A stretch of 64,000 nucleotides of DNA from M269 sp964640795 (GTDB lineage Bacteria; Pseudomonadota; Gammaproteobacteria; Enterobacterales; Alteromonadaceae), in contig CAZXIN010000008.1 in the NCBI GenBank assembly GCA_964640795.1, positions 62,001 to 126,000 of the forward strand, read 5' to 3'. Positions 59,752 to 64,000 of this stretch are shown here, in pieces. Both the position numbers and the translations under genes were made by a program. The notes beneath the pieces are model-generated. The model ran no database searches and was not told the origin of the DNA. It worked only from the letters and a program-made list of their open reading frames with translations. How positions within the stretch are numbered: position 1 is the first letter of the stretch; each line of letters opens with the position of its first letter.

Positions 59752-61833
59752 TTAATGAAACACCGAAAAGTCTATTGAGTCAGTAAAACTGTAGTCTTGG
59801 TTTGAACGATAGCTTTGCTGCATCTCGTTCAGCATACTTGTTAGGTCGTCAGGCAACTCTTTATCATCAGCTTTGGTTGGCAAAGGTATTCTTATTTTCC
59901 ACAACTCAGAGCCGTTAATAAGCATGAAAGCCTGTCCTTTTGGCAGCGCTACGATATCAGCAGGTCCAATCATGGGTACTCGACTCACACTGATACGGTC
60001 CTGATTTTGTGACACGAAAGTAACGCCTTCGCTCAAGCTACTTGCATCCGTAACACTTGAGACTGCTGTGACTTCACTGACATTTACCTCGGGTAGCTGT
60101 TTCGTCAGCATTTCACAGGTAGATATTTCTTTAACGCCCATCATGATCACTGTGCCAATATTGCCAGCGACTTGACCCGCTTTTGCCACGTCCCCAAGTT
60201 CAGCGATAACGTCTGACCAAGTTTGTGTGTACAGATTTAAGATATAACCTGCACCGCCCGATTTATTGATCAACGTTTTAAACTGAGGCCCCAATAAATC
60301 TGAAAATTCATCTCCATGGATGATCACTTTTGTTTTTTCGTTATTACCGCCCAATTCTGGCAATCCGTCATATACACCATGCTTGTAGATATGGCCTGCC
60401 AAGCTCGTCAAATCACTAAACGCTGACTGCCCAAAAACTTCGGCAACTTCCGGGTCTGTAAGAGCATCAAGTGCTACAAAAACAACCGCATTTGTTCTTA
60501 TTGCTTCAAGCCAGTCAAGCACAGGTCTATTGTCATCAATATCGGTTAGATTCGGGCTAAGAACTTCTGCAATTTTTCCGGTTGTTAACTTTTCGAGTAA
60601 CGGCTTAACAGCACCTGTGATTTTTTGAAAGTACTCACGTTCAAAGCGAAAAGCAGATATCAAACCTTCAATTACCGGGTCAAATACATCAATTTGTCTG
60701 ATATAACGTGCCAAAGCCACTGCCTTAATTTCACGCCCTTGCTCCGCTCGACTGAGCTTGTTTGAATTGATGTGGCTTTCTGCTAATCCTAGTTGCTTTT
60801 CCCAATCTGCCGGACCGTTTTTCTCTAACCAATACAATGAATACCTAACAAATAAAGGGTCGATATCTGAAATGTAGCGACGAATTTTTAGATAGTCTGG
60901 TTGCTCGCCAAGTTTAAACAAAGCTACGTTGATGGTGTTCACGAATTGCCATGCAAAGTCCTTGAATGCTCTACCATCGCCTTCACCGGGGATGCCGTTT
61001 GCAAGTCTGCTAGCAGGCTCAGTAATCCGAGAGAACGAGCCGATAGCATTGTACCGAGCGCTCATTTCAGGGTGGCCTAAGTGAACAATAATCATTTTCC
61101 GTTTGGCTTTTTTTGCTTCTACATAGGTTCTCTTTAAGAGATCTGCATCACCTTTTGGATCAAAGACCACAACGCAGTTTTTTTCCTCCCTGTGTATATC
61201 TTGCGTTATGAGTGTTTCAGCTAGCCGCGTCTTGCCATGTCGTGTTCGTGCTACAACAGCGGTATGTCCGGGTCGTTCAGACAGTGGTAAATAAACGTCT
61301 TGTTCGTCGCCATAGCCAACGCCATGTATTATCGGGTCGCCACCTGTTTTAGGTGGTGGTCTCACGAGGTTTAAAACGTTATCTGCTGCTGTTAACTTTG
61401 TGATATGCCTTAAATATGTTCGTTCCCATTCAATCTCTTTTCGCCTCAACCATTGAATGGTCGCATTCGGTCTCGTGTATTTTTCGGCGTTTCGGTCCCT
61501 GGCTGCATAAATTCGTTCGGTATGTTTTTGCGTCCACAAAAAGCCTCGTCCTACAAATAGTCCTTGGTTACTTATTGGGATTTGATTTGATGAGAGATAG
61601 TATCTAGGCGTTCGTTTTAGGTTGTTATGATAACGAATAATTGATAAAGCTTGTTTTGCTCGATAAACGGAAAACCAAGTTAGTAATGCTGCTGATGTAT
61701 AGGCCGTACTTTGTGTCATCATAAGCTGCTCTGGCAATGACAACATAACGTAAGCACTCAAGCCTGATACGATGCTCGAATGAAGCTCAACAGGTGGCCT
61801 TAGTAGCACCTCAATTTCGTATTTATCAGTCAT
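59752..61833 (-). CDS. traD: Coupling protein TraD (TIGR03743, SXT/TOL subfamily)
   Basis: 693 residues. Two N-terminal membrane segments (about residues 18-36 and 43-60), Walker A-like VVARTRHGKTRL near residue 200 (A replaces the first G), NCVVVFDPKGD, Walker B IIHGDEFSDLL and LYTQTWSDV. It brings the relaxase-DNA complex to the secretion channel. Confidence 0.93.
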   Translation of the reverse strand: MTDKYEIEVLLRPPVELHSSIVSGLSAYVMLSLPEQLMMTQSTAYTSAALLTWFSVYRAKQALSIIRYHNNLKRTPRYYLSSNQIPISNQGLFVGRGFLWTQKHTERIYAARDRNAEKYTRPNATIQWLRRKEIEWERTYLRHITKLTAADNVLNLVRPPPKTGGDPIIHGVGYGDEQDVYLPLSERPGHTAVVARTRHGKTRLAETLITQDIHREEKNCVVVFDPKGDADLLKRTYVEAKKAKRKMIIVHLGHPEMSARYNAIGSFSRITEPASRLANGIPGEGDGRAFKDFAWQFVNTINVALFKLGEQPDYLKIRRYISDIDPLFVRYSLYWLEKNGPADWEKQLGLAESHINSNKLSRAEQGREIKAVALARYIRQIDVFDPVIEGLISAFRFEREYFQKITGAVKPLLEKLTTGKIAEVLSPNLTDIDDNRPVLDWLEAIRTNAVVFVALDALTDPEVAEVFGQSAFSDLTSLAGHIYKHGVYDGLPELGGNNEKTKVIIHGDEFSDLLGPQFKTLINKSGGAGYILNLYTQTWSDVIAELGDVAKAGQVAGNIGTVIMMGVKEISTCEMLTKQLPEVNVSEVTAVSSVTDASSLSEGVTFVSQNQDRISVSRVPMIGPADIVALPKGQAFMLINGSELWKIRIPLPTKADDKELPDDLTSMLNEMQQSYRSNQDYSFTDSIDFSVFH

Positions 61834-61847
61834 AGTGATTCAGTAAA

Positions 61848-62342
61848 CTACTGCTCTATGCCTTGCTGACTGATAAGTACCGGATAATGTTTAATACCCA
61901 GATTACTAGCGATGTCCGCTCCAGACATGGGAACAATCGGTAAACCTTGACCGATGCCCACTATGACCCTGTAGTTTTCTTCGGTTTCAACATCAACTAG
62001 GAGTCCTAGAGCGTTGAGTTTAAGTAGCTCGTTCCTATGCTGTTTTAACCAACACCTCGAATAACTATCATCACCAATGAGAAATACGGGCATTTGAACT
62101 TGCGGCAGAGGTTTATACGAACTCTCTATTTTTCCAGATGTCAGGTTGTCTGTTTTAACAGGAAAACTAATGGGTGATTGTTTTTTAGCATTGGAAGTAG
62201 CGCTATTTTCAACTTCCATTTTGTGCCGTTCGAGGTAGGTTGTTATGGACTTCGTTTTACCTGAATTGTAAATAGTAACCAATTCCTTAGACAGTAGTGA
62301 CTGGTGTACGAACATGAGAACAAAGAACAATATTATCTTCAT
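61848..62342 (-). CDS. ICE protein, TIGR03765 (PFL_4695) family
   Basis: 164 residues with signal peptide (IILFFVLMFVHQSLLS) and the conserved end GQGLPIVPMSGADIASNLGI, KHYPVLIS. Periplasmic. Overlaps the next gene upstream by 4 bp. Confidence 0.88.
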   Translation of the reverse strand: MKIILFFVLMFVHQSLLSKELVTIYNSGKTKSITTYLERHKMEVENSATSNAKKQSPISFPVKTDNLTSGKIESSYKPLPQVQMPVFLIGDDSYSRCWLKQHRNELLKLNALGLLVDVETEENYRVIVGIGQGLPIVPMSGADIASNLGIKHYPVLISQQGIEQ

Positions 62343-62656
62343 TTCTGCACTCCATCATTTTCAATTGAACGATATAAGTTCAACGTGAAATTTTTAACAA
62401 CTGAGATAACATTTTCGTGGTTTGAAAACTCGAAAATTAATGCTGAACATATTGTCGTTAAGTCAGGGCGATAGCCACCTAACGCCTTTCTTAATTTGCT
62501 TTGCAACTCTGCCGCCTTGACGTGCGCCTCCCGTGTTATTTTTATTTTTTTTGTCTGGTCATCCTGATCAATTTCGATTTCCTGCAAAACACCATTCTTA
62601 AACACATAGAGCGTGCCTTCTTGTAAATCTTCATCTGTAAACGTTGTGTCAGTCAT
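62339..62656 (-). CDS. Small ICE protein of unknown function
   Basis: 105 residues, no signal or membrane segment (VFKNGVLQEIEIDQDDQTKK). Overlaps both neighbours by 4 bp, so it is translated with them. Not recognised. Confidence 0.65.
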   Translation of the reverse strand: MTDTTFTDEDLQEGTLYVFKNGVLQEIEIDQDDQTKKIKITREAHVKAAELQSKLRKALGGYRPDLTTICSALIFEFSNHENVISVVKNFTLNLYRSIENDGVQK

Positions 62657-63174
62657 AACGTGCCTCTAATTTTTCGGTGTCGTGCTCTAACGCGCTTGGT
62701 ATAGCTTTCGGCTCTTGTTGGATTGCTAGGCGAGTGATAGAGACCTACGGCTACCCACCAGTCACCGTGTTTTTTGTGAAATTCTTTTAAGATAGTTGCG
62801 CCAACTTTTAGGTTGGTGAAAGGATCAAGCAACTGTTCTGCCTGAAAGACTCGATGCCCATGCCATTTAGTATTAATCTGCATCAAGCCAACATCGACGT
62901 GTTGCTTTGTCTTGCGTGCATTAAGTAAGGCGGTTTTTGCCTGATGATGGTTTCTGTAACGCTTCCCCGCACCTTTGATGTTTAATGTCCAAGGCCAAGG
63001 ATTGAATATCTTTTTATGCCTGTAGCCGCTTTCAGCCAATGCTATGGCGTATAGAATGTCAGCGGGTACATGATATTGTTTGGCGATTGTGCGATAAGCG
63101 TTGGGGACTTCCTTTGCTAAGCTACTGCTTGAGAAGCTTAGAAATAAAGGTAAGAACACAATTAACGATTTCAT
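62653..63174 (-). CDS. Lytic transglycosylase (SLT domain) of the transfer operon
   Basis: 173 residues: signal peptide (LIVFLPLFLSFSSSSLA) and an SLT fold with catalytic Glu in IALAESGYRHKK, DVGLMQINTKWHG and VGLYHSPSNPTRAESY. VirB1/PilT-like enzyme that opens peptidoglycan for the channel. Confidence 0.92.
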   Translation of the reverse strand: MKSLIVFLPLFLSFSSSSLAKEVPNAYRTIAKQYHVPADILYAIALAESGYRHKKIFNPWPWTLNIKGAGKRYRNHHQAKTALLNARKTKQHVDVGLMQINTKWHGHRVFQAEQLLDPFTNLKVGATILKEFHKKHGDWWVAVGLYHSPSNPTRAESYTKRVRARHRKIRGTL

Positions 63175-63179
63175 GATGA

Positions 63180-63998
63180 TTAAAACCTAAATTGTGATTC
63201 TTTAATTTTAAATACTGAGCCTCCACGACTAAGAAATAGTGACGCATTTTGGTCTTCTGCTCTGAGTCTCAAGCGAGCCTGTAGCCCGTCATCTAAGTTT
63301 ATTGTTATCAGGTTTTTTGATACGAAAAACGGCTGTATGTTGTGTTTCTTCGCCCATTCTCTCGCTTCGTTTTCACCAGAAACATTAGTCAAATAAATAT
63401 CAACGGATACTTCTTTGAATCTATCTAATAATTTATAGAGCTTAGGTAAATCTCTGACGCAGCTTGTACATTTGCTGTCAGCAAAATATAAAATTCTGTC
63501 GCCTATGACAAAGGGGCCAACATCTTCATTGTCAAAAAATGGCGTTTGATTAAGTTCGCTTTTGAACCTGTAATTTTGTCCTAAAAGTTCACTGTCTATC
63601 ACTTCCTCACCGGGGAATAGGCGGTTAAAAGCATCATGGTATAGTCTTTCGAATGCTAATAACTTGGATACGATAGTGTGCTCTTGCGTTGCATACAGTT
63701 CGGCATATCGTCTTTTCTCAATATCGCTGTTGGCGAAAATGCCTAGTGCAAGAAGAGGATCAATATTAGGGTTCCACTTGCCAAGCGGCCCCTTCATTAT
63801 CTCGGTATATCGAATATAGTCTTTTGGTTTTAGGTTCCAAAGCTTTGCTAAATGATTAGTTTCAATATTGCTTTGTGCTATCATCACTTCTTCTGCTTCA
63901 GCTTTATCCTTTTTATACCTTTCGTAGTCATCACGAGTCATTGTTTGTGAGAAAGCCGAAGTACTCCAGAGTATAAAAACAGTGCAAATCAATACCAA
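63180..63998 (-). CDS. ICE protein, TIGR03759 (PFL_4693) family, 5' end at or beyond the window edge
   Basis: 272 residues visible. Signal peptide-like start, conserved LWNLKPKDYIRYTEIMKGPL and a thioredoxin-like CxxC (KCTSCVRDL). The first visible codon is TTG two bases from the edge, so the real start may lie outside. Confidence 0.85.
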   Translation of the reverse strand: MVLICTVFILWSTSAFSQTMTRDDYERYKKDKAEAEEVMIAQSNIETNHLAKLWNLKPKDYIRYTEIMKGPLGKWNPNIDPLLALGIFANSDIEKRRYAELYATQEHTIVSKLLAFERLYHDAFNRLFPGEEVIDSELLGQNYRFKSELNQTPFFDNEDVGPFVIGDRILYFADSKCTSCVRDLPKLYKLLDRFKEVSVDIYLTNVSGENEAREWAKKHNIQPFFVSKNLITINLDDGLQARLRLRAEDQNASLFLSRGGSVFKIKESQFRF

Positions 63999-64000
63999 CT

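Overview
The window looks like a chromosome segment of a marine gammaproteobacterium of moderate to low GC, perhaps Oceanospirillales-like. That placement is inferred from the type VI secretion gene style, a PEP-CTERM protein and a PFL-type integrative conjugative element (ICE); the sequence does not name a genus. Two 100-N assembly gaps (1002-1101, 28633-28732) both fall inside repeats, so both loci are probably longer in the real genome.

Region 1 (1-12.0 kb) is part of a type VI secretion (T6SS) locus: an FHA scaffold gene tagH with about ten 28-residue repeats on the + strand, then a tight - strand operon tssJ-tssK-tssL-tssM-tagF-pppA plus a small membrane protein, and a + strand PAAR spike tip. 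The sheath, tube, baseplate and ClpV genes are not here and presumably lie to the left. A DUF885 metallopeptidase-like gene follows (12.3-14.1 kb).

Region 2 (14.2-33.5 kb) is the unusual part, a ribosomal peptide island. It holds a full-length LanB dehydratase with a divergent precursor that has no Cys, a lipoyl-hairpin protein, an NTF2-like protein, an HlyD adaptor and a C39-peptidase ABC exporter. Downstream is an array of short genes with double-glycine leaders: 15 intact, one decayed and at least one lost in an assembly gap. A HerE/GerE-type LuxR regulator sits at the head of the array. Nine copies of a conserved 5' leader of about 110 nt precede the regulator gene and the first gene of each peptide unit. 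The copies show base-pair covariation in two helices and a third helix that covers the ribosome-binding site and competes with the second. The likely logic is: RNA leader controls translation, peptide is made with a GG leader, C39 domain cuts it, and HlyD plus an outer-membrane channel encoded elsewhere export it. An IS481-type element and nested IS3 remnants split the array into two parts (24.2-29.1 and 32.0-33.4 kb).

Region 3 (33.6-38.0 kb) has a CadC/TolB-like membrane regulator, an outer-membrane MetA-type protein and a PEP-CTERM protein.

Region 4 (38.08 kb to the end) is the left part of an ICE. It starts at a 25-bp tRNA 3' end, carries an AlpA-like gene, a structured 173-nt inverted repeat, a TraI_2-like protein without its HD histidines, DUF2857, TIGR03761 and DUF3577 genes, and a nearly complete type IV secretion operon of the TIGR0374x/0375x class with coupling protein TraD and a lytic transglycosylase. 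Integrase and catalytic relaxase are not in the window; the site geometry predicts the integrase and intact tRNA beyond the right edge.
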